This document shows positions 55,722 to 64,000 of a stretch of DNA of 64,000 nt, in pieces. Source of the DNA: Pseudomonas sp. PDM14 (lineage in GTDB: Bacteria > Pseudomonadota > Gammaproteobacteria > Pseudomonadales > Pseudomonadaceae); contig NZ_JACVAQ010000001.1 of the NCBI RefSeq assembly GCF_014851905.1, positions 1,984,001-2,048,000 of the forward strand, written 5' to 3'. Positions within the stretch are counted from its first letter, which is position 1; each line of letters opens with the position of its first letter. The position numbers and the translations under genes are program-made. The notes beneath the pieces are model-generated. The model did not search any database and was not told where the DNA came from. It saw only the letters and a program-made list of their open reading frames with translations.

Positions 55722-56600
55722 ATGCACCTGCTCCCCTGGTCCCATTCCTGTTCCGCCGGTTTCACCCTCACGGGCTGGCACTCCGCGCCTTCGGGCAAGC
55801 CGCTGCTGCACTTCCTGCATGGCAACGGTTTCTGCGGCCGCGCCTATGAGCCGATGCTGGCGCAGCTCGCCGAGCATTTCGACCTGTGGCTGTGCGATGT
55901 CCAGGGCCACGGTGAAACCGAACACGGCGGCCGCTTCCACGGCTGGAACCGCAGCGCCGAACTGGCCATTGAGGCTTTTGAAGCGGGCCGCGGCATCTTT
56001 GCTGATGTGCCGCGCTACATCCTCGGCCACAGCTTCGGCGGCGTGCTCAGCAGCCTGATCCTGGCCCGCCATCCACAACTGTTCCGCCGCGCCGTGCTGC
56101 TCGACCCGGTGCTGTTCACCCCGACCATGATCGGCGTAATGGGCATGTCCGCCCTGCTCGGCGTGCACCGGCGCAATGTCATGGCGAAGAAATCGGCAGC
56201 ACGCCGGCAGCGCTGGGCGAGCCGCAGCGAAGCCTTCGACCTGCTGCGCGGGCGCGGCATCTTCCGCGGCTGGGACGATGCTGCGCTGCACGCCTATGTC
56301 GACCATGCATTGAAGGACAGCGCCGAGGGCGTCGAGCTGAAATGCCGACCGAGCCGCGAAGTGGACATCTTCAGCTCGTTCCCCAAACGCCTGTGGCCCT
56401 CGCTGGGCAAGGTGAGCACGCCGACGCTGCTGATCCACGGCGAACAGACCTACCCCTTCGTCGGCAAATCGGCACGGCGCCTGGCGGCGAGCAACCCGTC
56501 GGTGACCGAGCTGGCCGTGTCCGGTGGCCACTGCTTCATGCAGGAACACCCGCAGCGCACTGCCGAGCAAGTGGCTGCGTTTCTGCTGGCGCGTGGCTGA
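55722..56600 (+). CDS. Alpha/beta hydrolase
   Basis: The 292-residue protein has LLHFLHGNGFCGRAYEPML (residues 28-46), LWLCDVQGHGETEHGG near 54-69, the elbow YILGHSFGGVLSSLILAR near 100-117 with Ser of GHSFGG, TPTLLIHGEQTYPFVG near 233-248 and AVSGGHCFMQEHPQ near 264-277. The substrate is not known. A second small gene overlaps its end by eight bases, so the two are translated together. Confidence 0.85.
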   Translation: MHLLPWSHSCSAGFTLTGWHSAPSGKPLLHFLHGNGFCGRAYEPMLAQLAEHFDLWLCDVQGHGETEHGGRFHGWNRSAELAIEAFEAGRGIFADVPRYILGHSFGGVLSSLILARHPQLFRRAVLLDPVLFTPTMIGVMGMSALLGVHRRNVMAKKSAARRQRWASRSEAFDLLRGRGIFRGWDDAALHAYVDHALKDSAEGVELKCRPSREVDIFSSFPKRLWPSLGKVSTPTLLIHGEQTYPFVGKSARRLAASNPSVTELAVSGGHCFMQEHPQRTAEQVAAFLLARG

Positions 56601-56946
56601 CCCCCAGGCTGTACGCGAAGGTGTCTGGCTACTGCTGTCCGAGCTGTGGCTGGATACTCAGCTCGACGCGCCCGCCCATGCACGCATCGCCGCCGGGCTG
56701 CGCGAAAGCGGCCTGAGCGTCGACGCACTGCAGCGGATCTTTCTCTACGAAGTGGCGCCGCTGCTGTGGCTCAATCACTGGAGCGTGGCGGGCGTCTGGG
56801 ACGCTTTCGACGCGCAGTGGCTGATCGCCGGTTGCCAGCGCAATCGTCAGCGTGGCGCGTTGCACCGCCTGCGTTGCCGCCTGCTGCGCAAGCCGATGAC
56901 CTACGCCTGCATCGACGACTGGCAGGCCATCCTGCGCCTGCTCTAG
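56593..56946 (+). CDS. Small helical protein, DUF7079-like
   Basis: The 117-residue protein starts at GTG 56593, eight bases inside the hydrolase gene. It reads VADPQAVREGVWLLLSELWLDTQLD, split here, then LRESGLSVDALQRIFLYEVAPLLWLN. The pattern 'WxxLSxLxLDT' followed by 'Exxxxxxxxxxl-WhEVxP' resembles DUF7079. No function is known to me. It is convergent with the DUF3301 gene (four-base overlap). Confidence 0.65.
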   Translation: MADPQAVREGVWLLLSELWLDTQLDAPAHARIAAGLRESGLSVDALQRIFLYEVAPLLWLNHWSVAGVWDAFDAQWLIAGCQRNRQRGALHRLRCRLLRKPMTYACIDDWQAILRLL

Positions 56947-57359
56947 CTATCCAGGCGATCGTGCTGGCGCTTCCAGTCCTGCAACTGGATGACGTTGCCG
57001 ACGGGCTGCTGGGTGGCGACGACCGCCTCTTCGGTCACCGGCGTCGTGGCCGGGTGCGGATCCAGCTCGATGCTGCCGAGTTGCTGGCCAAACATGCTGA
57101 TGCGGCCACTCAAGCGCTGCTCACCAGTGACGGTGAACTCGAAGCCGTAAAGCCGCGCCAGCCGACGATTGCCACGCCCATCGCGCAGCACGGCCAATCG
57201 CTGCAACGCAACGTTGCCATCGAGCAACTCCACCTCCAGCCGCGCGCAATGCTGCTTGGCCAGCAACAGGGCGCGCTCGCGAATGCCATGCCCACGCCAC
57301 AACCAGGCCGCGGCGGCGACAAACAGGATCAACAGGAAGACATCGAACAGGCTCAGCAT
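56943..57359 (-). CDS. DUF3301 membrane-anchored protein
   Basis: The 138-residue protein has one N-terminal helix (MLSLFDVFLLILFVAAAAWLW) then RGHGIRERALLLAKQHCARLEVELLDGNVALQRL, split here, and RDGRGNRRLARLYGFEFTVTGEQRLSG, which is the DUF3301 pattern. The function is unknown. The start at 57359 has GGGAG five bases upstream. Confidence 0.8.
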   Translation of the reverse strand: MLSLFDVFLLILFVAAAAWLWRGHGIRERALLLAKQHCARLEVELLDGNVALQRLAVLRDGRGNRRLARLYGFEFTVTGEQRLSGRISMFGQQLGSIELDPHPATTPVTEEAVVATQQPVGNVIQLQDWKRQHDRLDS

Positions 57360-57528
57360 GACAACTCCCGGAACAGTCATGGGCAGCTTAACCGATCCGC
57401 CGGGTTGTTCTCACAACCCGCGTATACGGATATTGAGAACATCCGGCTGATTGGTTAGCGTCCGGGCAGGGCTGGAATCCACCGAGAAACAAGGCCGCGC
57501 ACGACGGTCATCAGGGAGTAGCTGGGGC

Positions 57529-58794
57529 ATGCGAGTGATCGGGATAGTGGGCGGGCTACTGAGCGTCGCCCTGCTTGGCTGTGGGCTGTTCTACTGGCTG
57601 CGCGACGAGCCGCAGAGTGCCGAGGTAGGGCAGTGGCTGGCACAGGCGCAGCTGCGGCCGGGGAGCAGCGCGGCCTATCTGTTTCTCGCCGGGCTCGATG
57701 CGCCGCTCCGGCATTCGCCAGCGGCGCTGGGTCAGGCTCGCTTGCACGAGTACCAGCAATGGCAGGCCCGCCACGGTTTCGCCGAGCCGGGTTTTACTCC
57801 AGCGCCGCAGACACGCCTGCCGCTGCCTGCCGGCAAGGACTTCTGCCCGGTCGAGAAGCAGGCCTGTTTCGCCGGGCTGCTGGAGCGCCAGGAACAACTA
57901 CCGGCGCTGGTCGCCGAGCACGGCGCCCTGCTCAACCGTTATCGCTACCTCCTCACGCTCGGCGATTTTCGCACCCTCCAAGCTCCCAGCGCTGCCGAGC
58001 CCGTGTTGCCGCTCACCTACCTGGTTCGCGGCCAGCAGTTGCTGAGCCTGCGTGCGCTGTCGCTGGCCCTGAGCGGTGACGGGGCGACGGCGCAGGCGCT
58101 GTTGCTGGAAGACCATGCCGGTGTGCGCCGGTACCTGGCGCAGGCCGATCAGCTGGTGCTGAAAATGGTCCTGACCTCGATGCTCAATCGCAACCTGGAG
58201 TGGCTGGCCCGCCTGCAGCGCATGGGCCTGACGCCGCACGCCGCGCCCCTGGCGCCGCTGACTGTGGCCGAGCGCACACTGCGCCCGGCGCTGCAGCGCG
58301 AGTTTCTCGGCACCGCGACGCTGCTGGCGGAATTGCGCGAGGACGACATCCCCGGCCTGCTGGAGGAGGCATCGATGTTCTTTGAGTACAAGCCGCAGAT
58401 GACCATCAATGCCAGCCTGATCCAGTACCAGCAGACCAGCAACCTGTCGGAAACCACGCCGGTGATCTTCCAGCAACTGGTCAGCAGCAACCCCGAGATC
58501 AGCATTCCCCACACCGGCCTTCGCAACCGCGTCGGCAACATCCTGCTGAGCATCGCCAACCCGGATTTCGTCGCCTATGTCGGGCGCCTGATGGACATCG
58601 ACAGCAAGATTCGCCTGGTCAGCCTCAGCGCCCACCCGCAGCCCGGCGCGCAACTGCTGGCGCAAGTGGCGGGGCTGCCGGAGGCGGTCAGCCCGTACCT
58701 GGAAACGCAGCGGCCGTTCCTCGACAAGCAGGGGCGCCTGTGTTTCGACGGCCCCCTGCCGGCCCGTGAGTCCGGGCGCTGCGTGCCGCTCTGA
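57529..58794 (+). CDS. Hypothetical membrane-anchored protein
   Basis: The 421-residue protein has one N-terminal helix (IGIVGGLLSVALLGCGLFYWL) and a large helical outer domain with no domain I recognise. Two cysteine pairs may form disulfides (DFCPVEKQACF and LCFDGP...GRCVPL). It lies after DUF3301 and before the antiporter, on its own. The longer upstream frame to 57451 has no site; the ATG at 57529 fits the helix start. Confidence 0.7.
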   Translation: MRVIGIVGGLLSVALLGCGLFYWLRDEPQSAEVGQWLAQAQLRPGSSAAYLFLAGLDAPLRHSPAALGQARLHEYQQWQARHGFAEPGFTPAPQTRLPLPAGKDFCPVEKQACFAGLLERQEQLPALVAEHGALLNRYRYLLTLGDFRTLQAPSAAEPVLPLTYLVRGQQLLSLRALSLALSGDGATAQALLLEDHAGVRRYLAQADQLVLKMVLTSMLNRNLEWLARLQRMGLTPHAAPLAPLTVAERTLRPALQREFLGTATLLAELREDDIPGLLEEASMFFEYKPQMTINASLIQYQQTSNLSETTPVIFQQLVSSNPEISIPHTGLRNRVGNILLSIANPDFVAYVGRLMDIDSKIRLVSLSAHPQPGAQLLAQVAGLPEAVSPYLETQRPFLDKQGRLCFDGPLPARESGRCVPL

Positions 58795-58803
58795 GCGGCT
58801 CGG

Positions 58804-60462
58804 TCAGCCGGTCAGGCCGAGGCGCTGGCACATGCCATTAGCGATTTCGCGCTCGCCCATGATCACCAGGTCGGCGCCATTCTGTTCGAGGTAGTCGACC
58901 TCGGCGTCGAAGTGGGCACGGGCGATGATTTCCAGGTTCGGGTTCAGCGCCCGCGCCTGCTGGGTGATCTGCCCGGCTTCGAAGCCATTGGCGATGGCGA
59001 TCAGCAGCCAGCGCGCATGCTCGACCTGGGCCAGCTCCAGCACGCCGGGGCGCGCCGCGTTGCCCAGCACGGCACTGATGCCGGCACTGCGCAGTTCGTC
59101 GAGACCGGCGCGGTTGTCCTCGGTCACCACCAGCGGAATACCCGCCTCGCGCAGCCGCTCGGCAACGCGGCGACCCACCCGGCCGTAGCCGATCAGCAGC
59201 GCATGGTTGCGCTCCAGAATCGGTGGCGGCGCATCCATCTCGGTCTGGCTCGGCAAGCCGACACCTTCGCGCCGGTCCAGCCAGGGCTGCAGGCGCTGGA
59301 TGGCGAGGAACAGCAGCGGATTGACCAGGATCGACAGGATCGCGCCAGCCAGCAGCAGGTCGCGGCCCTGCTCCGGTAGCAGCTCCAGGCCGATGCCCAG
59401 GGAGATCAGGATGAAACTGAATTCGCCGATCTGCGCCAGGCTCGCGGAAATCGTCAGCGCCGTGCTCAACGGATGGCCGAAGGCGCGGACGATGGCCAGG
59501 GCTGCCAGGGACTTGCCAACGACGATGACGAGGAAGGTCGCCAGTACCGGCAGCGGCTCCTTGAACAGGATCAGCGGGTCGAACAGCATGCCCACCGAAA
59601 CGAAGAACAGCACGGCGAAGGCGTCGCGCAGCGGCAGGGTCTTCTCGGCGGCGTCGTGGCTCAGTTCCGATTCGTTGAGCACCATGCCGGCGAAGAACGC
59701 GCCGAGGGCGAAGGACACGTCGAACAGCTGCGCCGAGCCGAAGGCGATACCCATGGCGATGGCCAGCACGGCCAGGGTGAACAGCTCGCGCGAGCCGCTG
59801 GCCGCGACCTTGGCCAGGATCCAGGGAATCGCGCGGCGCCCGACCAGCAGCATCAGGGCGATGAACGCACCGACCTTGGCCAGGGTGATCAGCAGTTCGA
59901 GGCCGATGCTGACGTCCTCGTTGGTCGGCTTGCCGCCGAGCACGCCCGACAGAGCCGGCAGCAGCACCAGGGCGAGGACCATCACCAGGTCCTCGACGAT
60001 CAGCCAGCCGATGGCGACGCGCCCGCGCTGGGTGTCGAGCAGGTTGAGTTCTTCCAGGGCGCGCAGCAGCACCACGGTACTGGCGACCGACAGCGCCAGG
60101 CCGAAGATCAGGCCGGCGCCGAGCGTCCAGCCCAGCGACCAGGCCAGGCCCATGCCCAGCAGCGTGGCAACGGTGATCTGCACCACCGCGCCGGGAATGG
60201 CGATGGCCTTGACCGACATCAGGTCCTTCATCGAGAAATGCAGGCCGACACCGAACATCAGCAGGATCACGCCCAGCTCGGAAATTTCCATCGACAGCGC
60301 CTGGTCGGCGACGAAACCCGGGGTGAACGGCCCGGCGACGACGCCGGCGAACAGGTAGCCGACCAGCGGCGAGATACGCAGACGCTGGGCCAGCGTACCG
60401 AAGACAAATGCCAGAACCAGGCCGGCGGCGAGGGTGGCGAGCAGGGGGGTGTGGTGGGGCAT
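58804..60462 (-). CDS. Cation:proton antiporter, KefB/YbaL-type with TrkA-N domain
   Basis: The 552-residue protein has 12 or so helices of the CPA2 family (GTLAQRLRISPLVGYLFAGVVAGP near residues 21-44, ALSVASTVVLLRALEELNLL near 117-136) and a C-terminal Rossmann TrkA-N domain (HALLIGYGRVGRRVAERLREAG near 410-431). The layout and length match YbaL/KefB potassium-proton antiporters. I use the ATG at 60462, which has AAAGGAG upstream; the frame continues to 60729 without family features. Confidence 0.9.
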   Translation of the reverse strand: MPHHTPLLATLAAGLVLAFVFGTLAQRLRISPLVGYLFAGVVAGPFTPGFVADQALSMEISELGVILLMFGVGLHFSMKDLMSVKAIAIPGAVVQITVATLLGMGLAWSLGWTLGAGLIFGLALSVASTVVLLRALEELNLLDTQRGRVAIGWLIVEDLVMVLALVLLPALSGVLGGKPTNEDVSIGLELLITLAKVGAFIALMLLVGRRAIPWILAKVAASGSRELFTLAVLAIAMGIAFGSAQLFDVSFALGAFFAGMVLNESELSHDAAEKTLPLRDAFAVLFFVSVGMLFDPLILFKEPLPVLATFLVIVVGKSLAALAIVRAFGHPLSTALTISASLAQIGEFSFILISLGIGLELLPEQGRDLLLAGAILSILVNPLLFLAIQRLQPWLDRREGVGLPSQTEMDAPPPILERNHALLIGYGRVGRRVAERLREAGIPLVVTEDNRAGLDELRSAGISAVLGNAARPGVLELAQVEHARWLLIAIANGFEAGQITQQARALNPNLEIIARAHFDAEVDYLEQNGADLVIMGEREIANGMCQRLGLTG

Positions 60463-60631
60463 TCGGGCTCCTTTAGAGGCACGCAGGGAACAGCCTGATG
60501 GGCACGCAAGGCGGTTCGAAGGTGGATCACGGGGGCCAGACCCGTGCTGGATACGGCGATTGCCGCGGCCGCTAGAGTAACCCGATAAGCGGTCGCAGCG
60601 GACGCTGATTTCTTCTCCGGGCGTGTATCGC

Positions 60632-61114
60632 TCAGCTGTCGACACGCAGCGCGCGGTAGCGCTGCTCCAGCTCCTCGCGAATCTCCCGGCGCTGGCGGGC
60701 CTGGTCGAAACGACGCTGCTCGTCGGCACTGTTCGGCTGCAGCGGCGGCACCAGGGTCGGCTGGCGTTCGTCGTCCACCGCGACCATGGTGAAGAAGCAG
60801 CTGTTGGTGTGGCGCACCGAGCGCTCGCGGATGTTCTCGGTGACCACCTTGATGCCGATTTCCATCGAGGTGCGCCCGGTGTAGTTGACCGAGGCGAGGA
60901 AGGTCACCAGCTCGCCGACGTGAATCGGCTCGCGGAAGATCACTTGGTCCACCGACAGGGTCACCACGTAGCGCCCGGCATAGCGGCTGGCGCAGGCGTA
61001 GGCCACTTCGTCGAGGTACTTGAGCAGGGTGCCACCGTGAACATTGCCGGAAAAGTTGGCCATGTCGGGGGTCATCAGAACGGTCATCGACAGCTGTGCG
61101 GTTCCGGGTTCCAT
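60632..61114 (-). CDS. Acyl-CoA thioesterase, hotdog family with C-terminal helix
   Basis: The 160-residue protein has NFSGNVHGGTLLKYLDEVAYACASRYAG near residues 20-47 and VDQVIFREPIHVGELVTFLASV near 55-76, the cytosolic acyl-CoA hydrolase signature, and a charged helical tail (QRRFDQARQRREIREELEQR). It hydrolyses acyl-CoA to free acid and CoA. It is longer than the YciA-like protein at 2709. It lies upstream of the antiporter with a 169-base gap. Confidence 0.88.
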   Translation of the reverse strand: MEPGTAQLSMTVLMTPDMANFSGNVHGGTLLKYLDEVAYACASRYAGRYVVTLSVDQVIFREPIHVGELVTFLASVNYTGRTSMEIGIKVVTENIRERSVRHTNSCFFTMVAVDDERQPTLVPPLQPNSADEQRRFDQARQRREIREELEQRYRALRVDS

Positions 61115-61281
61115 AGAGCGCTCTGTGCAGGGTGGTCAGGCAACCTTAGTCGGCCGCAGCCGCGGTTGCCCGTTGGCAGTGTCTATCGCCCTGATTGCCA
61201 TGCAAGAAACCTGCTGTGGCTGGCCAGGCGAGGGTGGCATCGGTTTACCATGGCCATTACCGCCGCGAGGACACCATCGCC

Positions 61282-61998
61282 ATGAAACACTTGCTCTGTT
61301 ACAGCCTGCTGCTTCTCTCCCCCCTGTGCACCGCCGCGTCGCAGACGTGCGCCACCAGCGCGCAGTGCAACAGTGCCGGCACCGCCGCCTACCAGGCTGG
61401 GCGCTATGCCGAAGCCATCGAGGCCTTCGAGCGCCAGCTGCGCCGCGCCGAGAGCAGCGACAACGCGGTCGATCGCGAAGTGGCGCTGAACAACCTGATG
61501 CTCGCCACGCTCAAGACCGGCCAGCCGGGGAAGGCGCGGGCCTGGCTGGAAGTGGCGCTGGAGGCTGGCCTCGACGGCCCCGCTACCCGGCACAACCTGG
61601 CCAAGCTCGGTGCACTCGACCTGCAGGCGCTGACGGCCAGCCCCGCAGGCCTTTACCGCCGCTATGCCGGGCAGGCGGCCTGGAGCACGCTGGAAATCAG
61701 CCCGGCGAGTGATGGCAGCTACCGCGCCGAATTCGCGCCGATCCGCGTGGGCGGCGCACAGCTGGAAGAATGGGGCCCGGCGGCCATCGGCGAACTGACC
61801 GGCACGCTGCGTGGGCAGAACGCCTACTACCACCTGGAGTCCCCCGAGCTGCGCAAGGACTGCGCGGTCGAACTGCTGCGCGACGGTCTGCGCCTGCGCG
61901 TGCTGGAAACCTTCGCCGAAGGCTGCCAGGACTATGGCGGCGCCAACATCAGCGTCGGCGGGCGCTACTACAAGGTGGATGACCTGGCTCGTCCCTGA
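61282..61998 (+). CDS. Exported TPR-like hypothetical protein
   Basis: The 238-residue protein has a signal peptide (MKHLLCYSLLLLSPLCTAAS) and one or two tetratricopeptide-like repeats: GTAAYQAGRYAEAIEAFERQL near residues 33-53 and NLMLATLKTGQPGKARAWLEVALEAG near 70-95. The C-terminal half is beta-rich. Such proteins bind partners in the periplasm. No closer family is evident. The upstream frame opens at 61195 but only the ATG at 61282 gives a signal peptide. Confidence 0.72.
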   Translation: MKHLLCYSLLLLSPLCTAASQTCATSAQCNSAGTAAYQAGRYAEAIEAFERQLRRAESSDNAVDREVALNNLMLATLKTGQPGKARAWLEVALEAGLDGPATRHNLAKLGALDLQALTASPAGLYRRYAGQAAWSTLEISPASDGSYRAEFAPIRVGGAQLEEWGPAAIGELTGTLRGQNAYYHLESPELRKDCAVELLRDGLRLRVLETFAEGCQDYGGANISVGGRYYKVDDLARP

Positions 61999-62004
61999 GT
62001 CCGT

Positions 62005-62982
62005 TCATGCGCCATCGGCCTGCCAGCGTTTGCGCGCGTGCAGGTAGGCGGCGCTGTCGGCATAGCCGAGCTGCTCGGCAATCTGGCTGCGTGCAAAACC
62101 CTGCAGCTCCAGGCTCTGCTCCAGCTCGGCACGCACCGCATCGAGCACCTCACGAAAGCCCAGGCTCTGCTCCTGCAGGCGCCGGCGCAGGGTGCGCGGG
62201 CTCTGGTGCAGGGCCTCGGCAGCGACTTCGAGGCTCGGTGCGCGACCGTGCTGCAGCTCGCCGCGCACGAGGTCGGCAACCTTGGCCGCCCAGCCGTTGA
62301 ACTGCTGCAAGCGCGCCAGGCGTCGATCCAGACTGTCGCGCAGCAGCTCGACCAGCACCGGATGATGCTGGCGCATGGGCAGTGCCAGGCAGGCTGCATC
62401 CAGATACAGGCGCGTGTGCGCGGCGCCGAACTGCACCTTGCCGAACCAGCGCGCGTATTGCCCATGGTAGGCCGGTCGGGCATGACGAAACTCGGCGCCC
62501 AGCAACTGAAACGCACTGCCGGCCCCCAGGTGCAGCATGCTGACGGCCATCACCGAGTAATGCTCGGTGAGAAAACGCATCAGCGCATCCGGCGCGTCGA
62601 TATCCAGCTCGATGATCAGGCGTTCGCCGTCGCGCTGCAGGCTCACCTGCTCCATGTCCGAGGCCAGGCGGGCATAGCGCTGCCAATGCTGCAATGCCTG
62701 CTCGACGCTGGCGCTGAATTGCGCCAGGTGCAGCAGCACGTGCCAGTCGCCAGGGCTGAACTGGGCGAACAGGTTGAGGCCGATCGCCGGGTCAAGCTCG
62801 GCCGCCTGCAGCCACAGCTGCTCCAGGTGCACCAGGCTGTACTCCTGTTGCGGCCGGTGCTGGCTGAGGAAGCGCTGCAACACTCGCCCCAGCGGACCGC
62901 GATGGAAGCGCTGGGTGCCGGGGCGCGGCGTGTCCGCTGGCGGGTTGGCCACTTCGGGCAGATTGTTGTCCGTTTCGCGCAT
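62005..62982 (-). CDS. AraC-family transcriptional regulator
   Basis: The 325-residue protein has an N-terminal ligand-type domain (LAQFSASVEQALQHWQRYARL near residues 89-109) and a C-terminal AraC domain (LEVAAEALHQSPRTLRRRLQEQSLGFREVLDAVRAELEQ, split over about 250-288, then SQIAEQLGYADSAAYLHARKRW at the end). It lies divergent from the sterol desaturase-like gene, which may be its target. The frame extends to 63708, but that part is antisense to that gene. Confidence 0.88.
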   Translation of the reverse strand: MRETDNNLPEVANPPADTPRPGTQRFHRGPLGRVLQRFLSQHRPQQEYSLVHLEQLWLQAAELDPAIGLNLFAQFSPGDWHVLLHLAQFSASVEQALQHWQRYARLASDMEQVSLQRDGERLIIELDIDAPDALMRFLTEHYSVMAVSMLHLGAGSAFQLLGAEFRHARPAYHGQYARWFGKVQFGAAHTRLYLDAACLALPMRQHHPVLVELLRDSLDRRLARLQQFNGWAAKVADLVRGELQHGRAPSLEVAAEALHQSPRTLRRRLQEQSLGFREVLDAVRAELEQSLELQGFARSQIAEQLGYADSAAYLHARKRWQADGA

Positions 62983-63051
62983 GGTGACGGTCGTCGACTT
63001 GGCATCTGATACAGGCAACCCGGTAGGCCGGGATTCCAACAAGAGGTTGCC

Positions 63052-63903
63052 ATGAACCCCAGCTCTATCGCCAACAATCCCATCGCCGTGGTCAGTCTGA
63101 TCTTCCTCGGTTTCATCCTCCTCGAACTCGCCGTGGGCTGCTTCCGCCAGCCGCGCGGGCAGCGCCGCGATGCGCTGATCGAGGTGATCGGCTCCAGCCT
63201 GCTGCTGGGCGCGACGTTCCCGCTGATCATGTTTCTCTCCGACCACCTGCTCGGCGAGCTTGCGCCGCAGGCGCGCGGCGCCCTGGCGGGCCTGCCTTTC
63301 ATCGCCGGCTTCGCCCTGTTCCTGCTGTTCGACGACATGACCCAGTACTGGTGGCATCGGCTCAGCCACAAGGTGCCGTTTCTCTACAACCTGCACCGCG
63401 CGCACCACTCGGCGCCGTACATGAGCATCCGCATCGTCTACCGCAACAACAGCTTCTACTACCTGCTGATGCCGGGTATCTGGCTGTCGGCAGTTTTGAT
63501 CTACCTGGGCCTGGCGCCGGTCTACTACGTCTACCTGATCCTCAAAATGTGCGTGATCTTCGGTGCCCACAGCAGCGTGGCGTGGGACGACAAGCTCTAT
63601 CGCATCCCGGCCCTGCGCCCGCTGATGTGGCTGCTCGAGCGGACCATCTCCACGCCGTCCACCCATTCGGCCCACCACGGCCTGAACGCCGACGACGGCG
63701 TGACCCACTACAAGGGCAATTACGGCAATCTGCTGTTCTTCTGGGACGTGCTATTCGGCAGCGCCAAGATCACCCGTCGCCGCCCCGCGCACTACGGTAT
63801 CGAAGACATGGCGCCGGTGAGCTGGCAGAGCGAGCTGTTCTGGCCGCTGGTGCGCACTACGCAGGCGCAGCCCCAGGCGAAGGCCGAGGAGGTAGCGCAA
63901 TGA
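63052..63903 (+). CDS. Sterol desaturase/fatty acid hydroxylase family protein
   Basis: The 283-residue membrane protein has four or so helices and the three histidine clusters of di-iron hydroxylases: WWHRLSHKVPF near residues 98-108, NLHRAHHSAPYMS near 112-124 and HSAHHGLNADDG near 202-213. It should insert oxygen into a lipid or sterol-like substrate in the membrane. The substrate is unknown. Its stop overlaps the next gene's ATG. Confidence 0.88.
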   Translation: MNPSSIANNPIAVVSLIFLGFILLELAVGCFRQPRGQRRDALIEVIGSSLLLGATFPLIMFLSDHLLGELAPQARGALAGLPFIAGFALFLLFDDMTQYWWHRLSHKVPFLYNLHRAHHSAPYMSIRIVYRNNSFYYLLMPGIWLSAVLIYLGLAPVYYVYLILKMCVIFGAHSSVAWDDKLYRIPALRPLMWLLERTISTPSTHSAHHGLNADDGVTHYKGNYGNLLFFWDVLFGSAKITRRRPAHYGIEDMAPVSWQSELFWPLVRTTQAQPQAKAEEVAQ

Positions 63904-64000
63904 GTGCGAAGATCATCCTGGTCGCCGGCTCCAGCCGGGTCGACAGCCAGAGCGCCAAGGTCGCTCATTACCTGGCGGCGCGCCTGCGCCGCCGCGAGGT
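63900..64000 (+). CDS. NADPH-dependent FMN reductase-like protein (3' end outside window)
   Basis: Only 33 codons are visible. They read MSAKIILVAGSSRVDSQS and then an amphipathic helix (AKVAHYLAARLRRREV). This is the first strand, phosphate-binding loop (GSSRVDSQS) and helix of flavodoxin-like NAD(P)H:FMN reductases. The ATG overlaps the stop of the desaturase-like gene, so the two are coupled and the reductase may supply electrons; that is inference. Confidence 0.75.
   Translation, partial: MSAKIILVAGSSRVDSQSAKVAHYLAARLRRRE

Noticed and set aside
62983..63708. Extension of the AraC frame to 567 residues
   Set aside because: This part is antisense to the sterol-desaturase-like gene, whose histidine clusters are clear.

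Overview
The window is a high-G+C gammaproteobacterial chromosome segment and almost certainly comes from a Pseudomonas. Two blocks follow gene orders I know from P. aeruginosa: purK-purE / adhA / lysR / aspA on the left (4.9-11.7 kb) and pycB-pycA / pycR / hexR / zwf in the middle (27.7-36.2 kb). Other Pseudomonas marks are an acetylpolyamine amidohydrolase next to a PotF/SpuD-type binding protein, a tandem glycine riboswitch, DUF1302/DUF1329 outer-membrane partners, and REP-like repeats with a GTTCCCACGC core. The species cannot be fixed from the sequence alone.

Layout. 0-4.8 kb: 3' end of a PQQ-type sugar dehydrogenase, an MFS symporter, a thioesterase, an aldose-1-epimerase-like mutarotase and a DUF3299 protein. 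4.9-9.9 kb: GlsB-like membrane protein, purEK with a leader terminator, zinc alcohol dehydrogenase, an exported protein and a LysR regulator. 10.2-16.4 kb: aspartase, GFA protein, XRE-type regulator, Na+/alanine symporter, acetyltransferase and asparaginase. 16.4-26.2 kb: a 1093-residue autotransporter, an AraC regulator, the acetylpolyamine module, a CBS protein, a glycine-riboswitch-controlled glycine transporter and threonine aldolase. 26.6-36.2 kb: DUF1127 protein, lipoprotein, two-subunit pyruvate carboxylase with PycR, then hexR and a zwf preceded by a clear HexR operator.

The most striking gene (32366-33622, minus strand) lies directly behind hexR. It encodes a signal peptide, then a domain matching eukaryotic ubiquitin at 62 of its first 69 residues, then a short autotransporter beta-barrel. 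The predicted signal-peptidase site exposes the ubiquitin methionine exactly. All seven ubiquitin lysines are kept, while the C-terminal LRLRGG tail is replaced by the linker to the barrel. This looks like a bacterial surface-displayed ubiquitin that cannot be conjugated through the usual tail. I know of no description of such an autotransporter.

36.5-44.1 kb is an orphan type VI secretion island: hcp, vgrG, a DUF4123 adaptor, two tandem DUF3304 lipoproteins (probable immunity proteins), a DUF2235/Tle1-like phospholipase effector and a small membrane protein. No T6SS structural genes are present. The cargo part has visibly lower G+C than the vgrG part. 44.2-49.7 kb holds trhP and a zinc-starvation-type pair (ZigA/CobW GTPase plus DUF1826 behind a Zur-like palindrome), with a second CobW GTPase. 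49.8-55.7 kb has an extracellular medium-chain PHA depolymerase-like enzyme divergent from a DUF1302-DUF1329 pair, a TetR regulator and an alpha/beta hydrolase; a shared operator-like repeat lies in the divergent gap. 55.7-64.0 kb holds housekeeping and hypothetical genes, a KefB/YbaL-type antiporter, a thioesterase, an AraC regulator, a sterol-desaturase-like enzyme and the start of a flavin reductase.
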